A stretch of 64,000 bases of DNA from Benzoatithermus flavus (lineage in GTDB: Bacteria > Pseudomonadota > Alphaproteobacteria > Geminicoccales > Geminicoccaceae), in assembly GCF_037908215.1 (NCBI RefSeq), contig NZ_JBBLZC010000012.1:1-64000 (forward strand). Direction: 5' to 3'. How positions within the stretch are numbered: the stretch's first letter is position 1; each line of letters begins with the position of its first letter. The notes beneath the pieces are model-generated. The model was given only the letters and a program-made list of their open reading frames with translations. It had not been told where the DNA came from and made no database searches. The position numbers and the translations under genes were made by a program. Shown here piece by piece: positions 33,315 through 41,658 of this stretch.

Positions 33315-34600
33315 CGGCCCGCTCCTGCCTCGAGCTCCGCGAGCGACCGCGGGTGCTCTTCCTGGATGTCGCTGAACTCGGCGAAGGTGTGGAGATAGTG
33401 GTCCACCGCCCGCTCCCAGGCATCATCGTCGGGCAGGCCCCAAAGGCGCCGGTAATCCGGCGAGCCCGGATAAGGGAAGAGCGGGACGGGATCGTTGGCC
33501 CATACCCCGGCCGCGCGCAGACGGTCGCGCCAGCTCTCGATCAGCCCGGCATCGTCCTGCGGCATCGCGAGCAGGTTGGCCTGGACGAACGGCACGTGCC
33601 GCTTGGCCTCGATCAGCCGGTCGGCGAGCTCCTCGGTCTCGAGCTTGCAGTTCTTGGCGAGCACGTCGCGCCCCTCGCGCGTCAGGCTCTCGACCCCGGC
33701 CTCGATCGAGACGCAGCCGGCCCGGCCCAGAAGCTCCAGCATGTCGGGCTTCCACAGATCGATCCGGGTCTGCACGCCGAACTTGAGGCCGCGGCCGACA
33801 AGGCCTTCGAGGAGCGGGCGGTTGGGCAGGAAGATCTCGTCGATGAAGTAGACATATTCGGCACCCTGCTCCTGCAGCCGTGCGATCTCGGCGAGGATCG
33901 TGCCCGCGTCGCGGCGGCGGTAGCGGTCGCGGAAGTTCTCCTTGGCGCAGAACGTGCAGCTATAGGGGCAGCCGCGCGACGCCTCGACCTCCGCACCGGG
34001 GCCTTGGGGCCTCGCGTCGAAGCGGTGATGGTGGTGGTGGTGCCGGGCGATCCATTCGTCGGGCCAGAACAGGGGCGGCGCATCGGCGAACCGCGCGGCC
34101 TGCGGCCCGCCGTTGACACGGATGTCCTCGCCCTGTCGGAAAGCGAGGCCGGGGATGGCCTCCCAGTCGTCACCGCCCGCGATCCTCGCCACCACCTCCT
34201 CGCACTCGCCCATCACCACCCCGTCGGTGCCGAGCTTGCGCAGAGCGGCCTTGGGCGTGGTCGAGCCGTGCGGGCCCACGGCGATCATCCGGCCGGCCAC
34301 GTCCCGCACCGCCGCCACGAGCGCCATCGGCACGCGCAATTCGGGCGGGGCGCAGCGCCAGAAGAGATAGGTGGGGGCGGTGGTGACGACGGTGAGGTCG
34401 GGCCGGAAGCCCGAAAGTTCGGCGCGGATGTCGCTCGTCGCGAGCCCGAACAGATGCGCGTCCACGAGGTGGACCGCATGGCCCTCCCGCTCGAGCAGGA
34501 GCCGGCACCAGCCGAGCTCGAGCGGCAGATGCGGCTCGCGGCAGCCGAAATAGATGCTGCCTTCGAAGCTCCAGTTCGGGTTGACGAGCGCCACCCTCAT
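33311..34600 (-). CDS. B12-binding-domain radical SAM protein
   Basis: A 429-residue enzyme with an N-terminal cobalamin-binding-like domain (residues 1-140, including LVDAHLFGL and VGPHGSTTP) and a radical SAM domain with the [4Fe-4S] cysteines C211, C215 and C218 in SRGCPYSCTFCAKENF. Later motifs are YFIDEIFLPN and VQTRIDLWKPDML. Such enzymes carry out methylation, ring or C-C rearrangements, and several subfamilies sit in oligosaccharide clusters. Residues 187-192 are six consecutive histidines in a linker just before the SAM domain. Its start and stop both overlap neighbours by four bases. Confidence 0.88.
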   Translation of the reverse strand: MRVALVNPNWSFEGSIYFGCREPHLPLELGWCRLLLEREGHAVHLVDAHLFGLATSDIRAELSGFRPDLTVVTTAPTYLFWRCAPPELRVPMALVAAVRDVAGRMIAVGPHGSTTPKAALRKLGTDGVVMGECEEVVARIAGGDDWEAIPGLAFRQGEDIRVNGGPQAARFADAPPLFWPDEWIARHHHHHHRFDARPQGPGAEVEASRGCPYSCTFCAKENFRDRYRRRDAGTILAEIARLQEQGAEYVYFIDEIFLPNRPLLEGLVGRGLKFGVQTRIDLWKPDMLELLGRAGCVSIEAGVESLTREGRDVLAKNCKLETEELADRLIEAKRHVPFVQANLLAMPQDDAGLIESWRDRLRAAGVWANDPVPLFPYPGSPDYRRLWGLPDDDAWERAVDHYLHTFAEFSDIQEEHPRSLAELEAGAGR

Positions 34601-35718
34601 GCCCTGGCCTCCCGGAAGGCCGCGGCCGCCGCCTTGCCGGAGCGCTCCGGCACGACGTGCCGGCGCAGCCAGACGGTGAGGCGCTCGAGCCCGGCCTCGA
34701 GCCCGATCCGCGCCCGCCAGCCGGTGGCCTGCTCGAGCGCCCGCGTGTCGGAGACGTACCAGAGCTGATCGCCCGGCCGCGGCTCGTCGAAATGCACCTC
34801 GGGCGCCCTGCCGGTGAGCCGCTCCACGTGCTCCAGCATCTCGAGCAGGCTCAGCGTGTTCGCGGGCCCGCCGCCGAGGTTGAAGACGCGGCCGCGCAGC
34901 CGGTCGATGCCGTGGAGCCCGGCGAGCCAAGCCGAGACCGCATCGTCGACGTAGAGCGCGTCGCGCACCTGCCGGCCGTCGCCGAAGATGGTGATCGGCT
35001 CGCCGCGCAGGGCGCGGATCAGGAAATGCGCGATCCAGCCCTGGTCCTCGTTGCCGAACTGGCGCGGCCCGTAGAGGCAGCTCATGCGGAACACGAGCGT
35101 GGGCAGGCCGAACACGCGCGCGTAATCGAGCACGTACTGGTCGGCGACCCCCTTGGAGCAGCCGTAGGGGCTGTAGAAGTCGAGCAGGGTCGCCTCGTCG
35201 CAGCCTTGCTTGTGCTCCTCGCGCCTGGGCTCCCAGCGGCTCCGGCTGCGGCCGAGGGCGCTCGCCCCGAAGAGCTTGCCGTAGACCTTGTTGGTCGAGG
35301 CGAAGAGGAGCGGCGGCGGATCGTTCTGCCGGCGCAGCGCCTCCAGCACGTTGAGCGTGCCGCGGGCGTTGGCCTCGAAGTCGTGGACCGGATCCTCGAG
35401 GCTCGTCGTCACCGCGACCTGGGCTGCGAGATGGAGCACGGCGCGGGCGTTGCGCACCGTCTCGGCCACGGCCTCGGCGTCGCGGATGTCGGCGATCACG
35501 GGTGCGACCAGCTTGCCGTGCCGCTCCTTGAGCCATTCGAGGTTGAGCTCGACACCCGGCCGGGCGAGGCTGTCGAGCACCACCACCGGCACGCCCTCGC
35601 CGGCCAGCCGGTCGGCGAGGTTGGCGCCGAGGAAGCCGGCCCCGCCGGTGATCACGACCGGCCTGAGCGGCCGCACGTTCGACCGGCGGGCGCCATGCGT
35701 CGCCACGGGCGCCCTCAT
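34597..35718 (-). CDS. NAD-dependent nucleotide-sugar epimerase (CDP-paratose 2-epimerase-like)
   Basis: A 373-residue extended SDR. The NAD loop is VVITGGAGFLGANLADRL near residue 21, HLAAQVAVTTSLEDP follows, and the catalytic Tyr/Lys pair is in FYSPYGCSKGVADQY. The length, the FASTNKVYGKLF segment and RMSCLYGPRQFGNEDQGW resemble CDP-paratose 2-epimerase (tyvelose epimerase) and related sugar epimerases. It probably makes a nucleotide sugar used by the transferases downstream. Overlaps of four bases occur at both ends. Confidence 0.86.
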   Translation of the reverse strand: MRAPVATHGARRSNVRPLRPVVITGGAGFLGANLADRLAGEGVPVVVLDSLARPGVELNLEWLKERHGKLVAPVIADIRDAEAVAETVRNARAVLHLAAQVAVTTSLEDPVHDFEANARGTLNVLEALRRQNDPPPLLFASTNKVYGKLFGASALGRSRSRWEPRREEHKQGCDEATLLDFYSPYGCSKGVADQYVLDYARVFGLPTLVFRMSCLYGPRQFGNEDQGWIAHFLIRALRGEPITIFGDGRQVRDALYVDDAVSAWLAGLHGIDRLRGRVFNLGGGPANTLSLLEMLEHVERLTGRAPEVHFDEPRPGDQLWYVSDTRALEQATGWRARIGLEAGLERLTVWLRRHVVPERSGKAAAAAFREARA

Positions 35719-36830
35719 GCCACCAGCCCCCGACGCGCCAGCTCCTCGGTCGCCTGGTCGACCCGGTCGACCGCGACCTCGCCGGCGAGCCATTCGGCCA
35801 GCTCCTCGAGGCCGGCGTCGAAATCCTCCTGGGGCGTGAAGCCCAAAACCTTTCGGGCGAGGCCGATATCGGCGAAGCAGTGGCGGATGTCGCCGGCCCG
35901 GTAGCGGCCGGTGATCTGCGGCTGGAGGTCGGGCCGGCCGACGGCGCGGGCGAGCGCCCGTGCCACCTCCTCCACCGTGCGGCTGACACCGCTGCCGACA
36001 TTGATCGCCTGGTCGGCGGCCTCGGGGCGGGTCAGCGCCGCGAGGATGGCGCGGGCCACGTCGCGCACGTGGACGAAGTCGCGCCGCTGCTGGCCGTCCT
36101 CGAAGATCAAGGGTGGCCGGCCGTTGAGGAGGCGCGCGGCGAAGATGGCTAGCACACCGGTATAGGGATTCGAGAGCGCCTGGCGCGCGCCGTAGACGTT
36201 GAAGAAGCGGAGCGCCGTGGTCGGAATCCCGTAAGCGCGGCCGACCACGAGGCACAGGCGCTCCTGCGTGTACTTGTTGAGCGCGTAGACCGAGCTCAGG
36301 GCCGGGCGCTTGGTCTCGGGCGTGGGCAGCGGGGCCAGCGTGGCATCGTCCAATGCCCGCGGCTCCCATTGGCCGCGCTTCAGCCGCTCGACCGGACGCT
36401 CCTCGGGCTCGACCGTGCGCCCGTCCGCCGTGCGCGCGAGGCCCTCGCCGTAGATGCTCATCGAGGAGGCGACGACGAGGCGCTGCACGGGATGGCTCGC
36501 CAGCGTCTCGAGGAGGACGGCCGTGCCGAGATCGTTGATCCCGACATAATCGGCGATCTGGTACATGCTCTGGCCGACCCCGACGGCGGCTGCGAGATGG
36601 ACGACGCTGTCGACACCTTCGAGTGCTCGGCGCACCGGGACCGGGTTGCGCACGTCGCCACGGATCAGCTCGACCTCGGGATCGAGATAGGCGGGCCGGG
36701 CCTGGCCCTCGCCGTGAACCTGCGGGACGAGGCTGTCGAGGACACGAACCCGATAGCCTCGGTCGAGCAAGAGGTCGGCAAGATGGGAGCCGATGAAACC
36801 GGCGCCGCCGGTGATCAGAACACGTGTCAT
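35715..36830 (-). CDS. NAD-dependent epimerase/dehydratase
   Basis: A 371-residue extended SDR, first gene of the seven-gene operon. The NAD loop is RVLITGGAGFIGSHLADLLL at residues 3-22, followed by HLAAAVGVGQSMYQI. The catalytic Tyr/Lys pair is in SSVYALNKYTQERL, then TTALRFFNVYGARQALSNPY. The pattern is that of UDP-glucose 4-epimerase-like nucleotide-sugar enzymes, with an insertion around residues 135-165. It likely supplies an activated sugar to the glycosyltransferases encoded downstream. Confidence 0.86.
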   Translation of the reverse strand: MTRVLITGGAGFIGSHLADLLLDRGYRVRVLDSLVPQVHGEGQARPAYLDPEVELIRGDVRNPVPVRRALEGVDSVVHLAAAVGVGQSMYQIADYVGINDLGTAVLLETLASHPVQRLVVASSMSIYGEGLARTADGRTVEPEERPVERLKRGQWEPRALDDATLAPLPTPETKRPALSSVYALNKYTQERLCLVVGRAYGIPTTALRFFNVYGARQALSNPYTGVLAIFAARLLNGRPPLIFEDGQQRRDFVHVRDVARAILAALTRPEAADQAINVGSGVSRTVEEVARALARAVGRPDLQPQITGRYRAGDIRHCFADIGLARKVLGFTPQEDFDAGLEELAEWLAGEVAVDRVDQATEELARRGLVA

Positions 36831-37170
36831 CCGCCTGCTTTCCCGACCGTTGCGGTTTGCCTCTCGATGCGCCCCGACCGGCCTCGGCGTGGGCGAGGCC
36901 GGATCGGCAGCATCTTCTTCTATTTGCCCAACGCGACTTCTTCCGGGCGGTTCCGGCGGGAGGGGTGGTTTTTCGTCATGGCGTGAGATCCCGGTTCCTG
37001 ATCGCCTGCCGCGCGAGCAACGCCCGATTGCAGCTCGCAGCGGATGCTGCAGCCAGACGGCAAACTGCGCATGCTGCGGGAACAAACGTTCGAAGCGCCC
37101 GTTTGCTCCGGGACCGCAGACGAGAAACCACATTCTGTGACGCAGATGCCTTGGTGAGGTAACGAGACGC
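36831..37170. other. divergent promoter region of the glycan locus
   Basis: This 340-base region separates the two divergent glycan operons and must hold both promoters. It is AT-richer than the genes around it. An inverted repeat lies at 37079-37109. I could not assign -35/-10 boxes with confidence. Confidence 0.5.
37079..37109. repeat. inverted repeat, possible operator
   Basis: GGAACAAACG (37079-37088) and CGTTTGCTCC (37100-37109) are complementary at 9 of 10 positions around an 11-base spacer. It sits 62 bases before the GTG at 37171, in the divergent region. Confidence 0.55.
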
Positions 37171-38298
37171 GTGAAGCTCCTGATCTTCGGCCTCGCGATC
37201 AGCTCCTCCTGGGGCAACGGCCATGCCACCTTGTGGCGGGGCTTGTGCTCGGCGTTGCTCCGCCGCGGCCATCGGATCGTGTTCTTCGAGCGCGACGTCG
37301 ATTACTATGCCCGCCATCGCGATCTCACCGAGCTGCCGCCGGCCGGAAAGCTCGTTCTCTATCCGAGCTGGCCCGACGTCCTGCCGCTCGCCCGCCGCGA
37401 GCTCGCGGGCGCCGACGCGGCCATCGTCACGTCCTACTGCCCCGACGGGATCGCCGCCGCGGACCTCGTCCTGGACTCGGCCGTGCCGATGCGGGCCTTC
37501 TACGATCTCGACACGCCCGTGACCCTGACCCGGCTCGCGGCAGACGAGGCGGTCGCCTATGTCGGTCCGCGAGGGCTCGGCGATTTCGACCTCGTGCTGA
37601 GCTACACGGGCGGGCGGGCGCTCGAGGATCTCCGCGACCGGCTGGGTGCGAGGCGCACTGCACCGCTCTATGGCAGCGTCGACCCGGCCGTGCACCGCCC
37701 GGTGCCTTCCGAGCCGGGCTACCACGCCGATCTCTCCTATCTCGGCACCTTCGCTGCCGACCGGCAGGCGGCGCTGGAAGTGCTGTTCATCGAGCCGGCG
37801 CGACGCCATCCGGAACGTCGGTTCGTGCTGGGCGGCGCCTGCTACCCCGCCGACTTTCCCTGGACCGAGAACATCTTCTTCGTCCGGCATCTGCCGCCGC
37901 ACGAGCATCCCGCCTTCTTCTCCTCCTCGCGGCTCACCCTGAACGTGACCCGGAGCGCCATGGCGGCCATGGGCTACTGCCCGTCGGGACGCCTGTTCGA
38001 GGCCGCCGCCTGCGGCACCGCGATCCTGAGCGACGTCTGGGAGGGGCTGGATGCCTTCTTCGCTCCCGGCCGCGAGATCCTGCTCGCCCGGAGCGGAGCC
38101 GACGTGGACGCGGCGCTGGACATGAGCGACGACGAGCTGCGCCGGATCGGGACGGCCGCACGCGAGCGGGCGCTCGCCGAGCACACGGCCGAGCATCGGG
38201 CGCTCGAGCTCGAGCGCCTGCTCGGCGAGACGCCGGTCACGGCCGCCGTGCCGCTGGATCGCCCGAGCGCGACCGCGGCCCTAGAGACGGGAGCCTGA
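37171..38298 (+). CDS. CgeB-like glycosyltransferase
   Basis: A 375-residue CgeB-like glycosyltransferase beginning MKLLIFGLAISSSWGNGHAT, a close paralogue of the enzyme at 28842 on the other strand. It has RGHRIVFFERDVDYYARH, the mid-domain LSYLGTFAADRQAALE, and the donor site GRLFEAAACGTAILSDVWEG with LDAFFAPGREILLARSG. It starts with GTG and is the first gene of the plus-strand glycan operon. The head-to-head paralogues suggest an ancient local inversion or duplication within the locus. Confidence 0.86.
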   Translation: MKLLIFGLAISSSWGNGHATLWRGLCSALLRRGHRIVFFERDVDYYARHRDLTELPPAGKLVLYPSWPDVLPLARRELAGADAAIVTSYCPDGIAAADLVLDSAVPMRAFYDLDTPVTLTRLAADEAVAYVGPRGLGDFDLVLSYTGGRALEDLRDRLGARRTAPLYGSVDPAVHRPVPSEPGYHADLSYLGTFAADRQAALEVLFIEPARRHPERRFVLGGACYPADFPWTENIFFVRHLPPHEHPAFFSSSRLTLNVTRSAMAAMGYCPSGRLFEAAACGTAILSDVWEGLDAFFAPGREILLARSGADVDAALDMSDDELRRIGTAARERALAEHTAEHRALELERLLGETPVTAAVPLDRPSATAALETGA

Positions 38299-38301
38299 GC
38301 G

Positions 38302-39090
38302 ATGTGGGGCATCATCCCGGCTGCCGGCAACGGCACCCGGATTCAGCCGCTCGCCTTCTCGAAGGAGCTTCTGCCCGTGGGCAGCCGGCGCGAAGCCGGC
38401 GTGGAGCGGCCGCGGGCGGTGAGCGAATATCTGATCGACCGGATGCTGGCCGGCGGGACCGACAAGCTCTGCTTCGTCATCAGCCCCGGCAAGTCCGACA
38501 TCCTGCGCTATTACGGCTCCACGGTCGGAATGGCGGCGGTGGCCTACGTGGTCCAGTCGCAGGCCCTGGGCCTGTGCGATGCCATCTTCCGTGCGGTGCC
38601 TCTGATCGAGCCGCACGAGAGCGTGCTGATCGGGCTTCCGGATACGATCTGGTTTCCGGAGGACGGCTTCTGCGCTCTCGGTCACGACGTGCTGTCCTTC
38701 CTGCTGTTCCCGGTGGATCGGCCCGAGCTGTTCGATGCGGTCGTGACCGGCCGGGACGGGTCGGTACAGCGGATCTGGGTCAAGACCGAAGGCGCTCCCT
38801 CCCGGTGGGTGTGGGGGGCGATGCGGATGCCGGGCCGGGTCCTGCACGAGCTGCATCGGCTCTGGTGCGCGCGCGACCGGCAGGACGAGTATCTGGGCAC
38901 GCTGGTCAACGCCTATCTCGCCGAAGGCGGCAAGGCGCAAGGGGTGCGTGCCGGCACCGACTATGTCGACGTCGGCACGCTCCACGGCTACCGCGCGGCG
39001 CTGCAGCTCCTGCAGGCGCGTGGGGGCATCGAATCCGCGCCTGTGACGAGCCGCGGGAATTCCCCTGCGGGGCTGATGGAGCAGCGATGA
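38302..39090 (+). CDS. sugar nucleotidyltransferase
   Basis: A 262-residue nucleotidyltransferase of the glucose-1-phosphate thymidylyltransferase type. The nucleotide-binding signature is IIPAAGNGTRIQPLAFSKEL at residues 4-23, and the sugar-side motifs LIGLPDTIWFPEDG and DYVDVGTLHGYRAAL are present. It probably activates a sugar 1-phosphate for the neighbouring transferases. It starts 3 bases after the glycosyltransferase stop and overlaps the methyltransferase gene by four bases. Confidence 0.88.
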   Translation: MWGIIPAAGNGTRIQPLAFSKELLPVGSRREAGVERPRAVSEYLIDRMLAGGTDKLCFVISPGKSDILRYYGSTVGMAAVAYVVQSQALGLCDAIFRAVPLIEPHESVLIGLPDTIWFPEDGFCALGHDVLSFLLFPVDRPELFDAVVTGRDGSVQRIWVKTEGAPSRWVWGAMRMPGRVLHELHRLWCARDRQDEYLGTLVNAYLAEGGKAQGVRAGTDYVDVGTLHGYRAALQLLQARGGIESAPVTSRGNSPAGLMEQR

Positions 39091-39869
39091 CCGACGAGGT
39101 GCCCCCTTCCGACCAGGAGCACATCCGACGCCGCATCCACGAGCTCGGGCCCTGGTTCCACAACATGAACCTCGGCGGGATCTGGACCGCGCCCGAGCAT
39201 TTCCTGGGCGACTATCCCGCCATCAAATGGCAGCGCTTCGCGCACGCGATTCCTGCGGATCTCAGCGGGAAGAGCGTGCTCGACATCGGCTGCAACGCCG
39301 GCTTCTACGCGCTCGAGATGAAGCGGCGCGGCGCGGCGCGCGTGGTCGCGATCGACTCGGACGAGGACTATCTGGCGCAGGCCCGCTTCGCGGCCGAGGT
39401 CACGGGTGCGAAGATCGAGTTCCGCAAGCTCTCGGTCTACGACGTCGCGAAGCTCGGCGAGCGCTTCGATCTCGTCCTGTTCATGGGGGTCTTCTACCAT
39501 CTGCGCCATCCGCTCCTGGCGCTGGATCTGATCCACGCCCACGTGGCGAAGGATCTCCTCGTCTTCCAGTCGCTGCAGCGCGGCAGCACGGAGGTCGAGC
39601 TGGTCGCCGAGGATTATCCCTTCTTCGACACCGCGATGTTCGACCGGCCCGGCTATCCCAAGATGCACTTCATCGAGCACCGCTACGCCGGCGATCCCAC
39701 GAACTGGTGGGCGCCGAACCGGGCCTGTGTCGAGGCGATGCTGCGGAGCGCCGGCTTCGAGATCTTATGCCGGCCCGAGGATGAGGTGTTCGTCTGCCGC
39801 TGGTGCCAGGTGGCTTACGGGCCGGACGGGCCCTATCCGGTCTATCCGGCGCGGGGGGAGGAAGCATGA
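39087..39869 (+). CDS. SAM-dependent methyltransferase (CmoB-like, glycan cluster type)
   Basis: A 260-residue class I methyltransferase. The SAM-binding motif is SVLDIGCNAGFYALEMKRRG, with VVAIDSDEDYLAQAR as motif II and DLVLFMGVFYHLRHPL downstream. The N-terminus (WFHNMNLGGIWTAPEHFLGD, then YPAIKWQRFA) resembles CmoB. I recall a named methyltransferase subfamily (Rta_06860 type) that occurs with glycosyltransferases in just such clusters; membership was not tested. It is coupled by ATGA overlaps to genes on both sides, so the substrate is probably the glycan made here. Confidence 0.86.
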   Translation: MTDEVPPSDQEHIRRRIHELGPWFHNMNLGGIWTAPEHFLGDYPAIKWQRFAHAIPADLSGKSVLDIGCNAGFYALEMKRRGAARVVAIDSDEDYLAQARFAAEVTGAKIEFRKLSVYDVAKLGERFDLVLFMGVFYHLRHPLLALDLIHAHVAKDLLVFQSLQRGSTEVELVAEDYPFFDTAMFDRPGYPKMHFIEHRYAGDPTNWWAPNRACVEAMLRSAGFEILCRPEDEVFVCRWCQVAYGPDGPYPVYPARGEEA

Positions 39870-40810
39870 TCGATTCGGTGATGCTCTGGAACGAGCCCAA
39901 CAACAAGTCGCACTGGGCGTTCGAGGAGGATCCCGAATGGGCCGCGTTCGCCGAGATGACCATCCAGGCCAGCCGGGCGATCCGGGCCGAGAACCCCGCT
40001 CTTGTCCAGGTCTTAGGCGGCATCTCGCCGATCGACCCGCAGTTCATGCTCAACATGGCGGGCAAGGGGGCCCTGGCCGAGCTGGACGCGGTCGCGGTCC
40101 ACGGCTTTCCGCTCGACTGGAACCACTGGCAGATCCACGAGTGGCCGGACAAGCTCAAGGAGATCCAGGCCGTGACCGATCTGCCGGTCTGGGTGTCCGA
40201 GGTCGGGGTCTCGACCTTCGGCGCCGAGGAGGTGCAGGTGTTCGGCCTGAAGCGCACGGCCGAACTCCTTCTGGGCCGCGCACCTCGCATTCACTGGTAC
40301 AGCCTCTACGACCTGCCGCGCGCCTGGCCCGCCACCACGCGCCATAAAGAAGCCGAAGGCTCGGCTTATTACCGGCATTTCTACATGGGGCTCTTGCGCG
40401 AGGACGGCTCGCCCAAGCTGGCGCTGCCGGATTTCCCGCAATACACGCCCGAGATGGGCATCTGCCAGTGGTTCCATTTCGAGGATCACCGGCTCGATGA
40501 TGCGGTGCAGTGGCTGCGCGATCTGGGGGTGAAGCACCTGCGCACCGGTCTGAGCTGGGCCGACTACTACCGCCCGAACGCTCTCGCCTGGTTCGACCGG
40601 CAGATGCAGGCGCTCGAGGGGTTCCACGTCACCGTGACCTTCTGCTTCACGCCGGAGGACAAGGGCATCATCCCGCACCACACGAGCCCGCCCAGGGACC
40701 CGCGCGAGTTCGCCGACTTCTGCGCCGCAATGATCCGCCGCTACGCGCCCGGCCAGACGATGCACGGCGTGCCACGTGCCGAGCCGGCGCCCGCCCTGGA
40801 CCAGGCCTGA
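39866..40810 (+). CDS. clan GH-A glycoside hydrolase-like protein, apparently circularly permuted
   Basis: A 314-residue protein with the two catalytic glutamates of clan GH-A: E10 in MLWNEPNN (acid/base, end of strand 4) and E112 in PVWVSEVGVS (nucleophile, strand 7), then HWYSLYDLPRAW as strand 8 and GLLREDGSPKLAL as the usual domain end. The acid/base motif normally lies 120-150 residues in. Here the segment expected before it (GICQWFHFEDHRL, GVKHLRTGLSWADYYRP, HVTVTFCFTPEDKG and DFCAAMIRRYAPG) comes after the C-terminal half, at residues 198-295. The order looks like a circular permutation of a GH39-like barrel. It has no signal peptide, so it probably acts in the cytosol on the glycan precursor. 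Confidence 0.78.
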   Translation: MIDSVMLWNEPNNKSHWAFEEDPEWAAFAEMTIQASRAIRAENPALVQVLGGISPIDPQFMLNMAGKGALAELDAVAVHGFPLDWNHWQIHEWPDKLKEIQAVTDLPVWVSEVGVSTFGAEEVQVFGLKRTAELLLGRAPRIHWYSLYDLPRAWPATTRHKEAEGSAYYRHFYMGLLREDGSPKLALPDFPQYTPEMGICQWFHFEDHRLDDAVQWLRDLGVKHLRTGLSWADYYRPNALAWFDRQMQALEGFHVTVTFCFTPEDKGIIPHHTSPPRDPREFADFCAAMIRRYAPGQTMHGVPRAEPAPALDQA

Positions 40811-40815
40811 GGCCC

Positions 40816-41658
40816 ATGCCCGGCTCGGTGGCCGCAGCGCTCCTGGAGCAGCTAGGCCAAAGGGTCCGCCACCCGATCGACACGCCGCTCCTCGTCGTCG
40901 TGGCCCATCCCGACGACGAGGTGATCGGCCTGGGCACGCGGCTGCCGCATCTCCGCCGAGCGCACATCGTCTACGTCACCGACGGCGCGCCGCGCGACGA
41001 CCGGGATCAGAAGCGGCTCGGCTTCGCCACGCGCGAGGCTTATGCCGAGGCAAGGGCGCTGGAGGCCGATGCGGGCCTCGCCCTGGTCGGCATCGGGCCG
41101 GATCACGTCTATCGGCTGAACCTGATCGATCAGGAAGCCGTGCATCACGTGAGCGAGCTCACCCACGCCGTGGCCGGGCTGATCCGCGATCTGCGGCCTG
41201 CGGTCGTCGTGACCCATGCCTACGAGGGCGGCCATCCCGATCACGACGCGACGGCGCTCGCCGTCCATCTGAGCTGCCGGCTCCTGCGTGACGCCAGCCT
41301 CCCCGCACCCTCGCTGCTCGAGTTCGCCGGCTACCACGATCCCGACGGCTCGGGCCGGCTGGAAGTACTCGAGTTCCTGCCGGGCAGCCGTGCGCGCGTC
41401 GTCACGGCCGAGCTCGATGCGGCGGAGCAGGAATTCAAGCGCCGCCTCGTCGCCTGCCACGCCACCCAGGCCGAGCTGCTGCGGCAGTTTCCGCTCGACC
41501 GCGAGCGGTTCCGCGCAGCGCCTTCTTATGACTTCCTGGCGCCGCCCCATCCCTGGCGCCCGTTCTACGAGCGCTTCGTGACCGGGCTCGACGGCGCCAG
41601 CTGGCGTGCCATCGCGGCCGAGGCGCTGGCGCGCTTCGGCATGGAAGGGCGGCTCTGA
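40816..41658 (+). CDS. PIG-L/LmbE family deacetylase
   Basis: A 280-residue zinc-dependent N-deacetylase. The AHPDDE motif is at residues 30-35 and the second metal/catalytic motif is GGHPDHDA near residue 137. Relatives remove acetyl groups from GlcNAc-inositol (MshB, GPI biosynthesis PIG-L) or from other GlcNAc glycosides (BshB). Here it lies between a glycosidase and a GT4 enzyme whose ATG overlaps its stop (TGATG), with Ino1 four genes further on, which favours a GlcNAc-inositol or similar glycoside as substrate. That link is inference. Confidence 0.9.
   Translation: MPGSVAAALLEQLGQRVRHPIDTPLLVVVAHPDDEVIGLGTRLPHLRRAHIVYVTDGAPRDDRDQKRLGFATREAYAEARALEADAGLALVGIGPDHVYRLNLIDQEAVHHVSELTHAVAGLIRDLRPAVVVTHAYEGGHPDHDATALAVHLSCRLLRDASLPAPSLLEFAGYHDPDGSGRLEVLEFLPGSRARVVTAELDAAEQEFKRRLVACHATQAELLRQFPLDRERFRAAPSYDFLAPPHPWRPFYERFVTGLDGASWRAIAAEALARFGMEGRL

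Noticed and set aside
34024..34041. Six-histidine stretch as an engineered tag or vector contamination.
   Set aside because: It is in the middle of a native gene, encoded with ordinary local codons, between two domains, with no vector sequence around it.
33311..36001. A single 896-codon minus-strand frame that could be read as an epimerase/radical SAM fusion.
   Set aside because: The part upstream of 34600 is out of frame with the real epimerase gene; the ATG at 34600 in an ATGA overlap is the true start.
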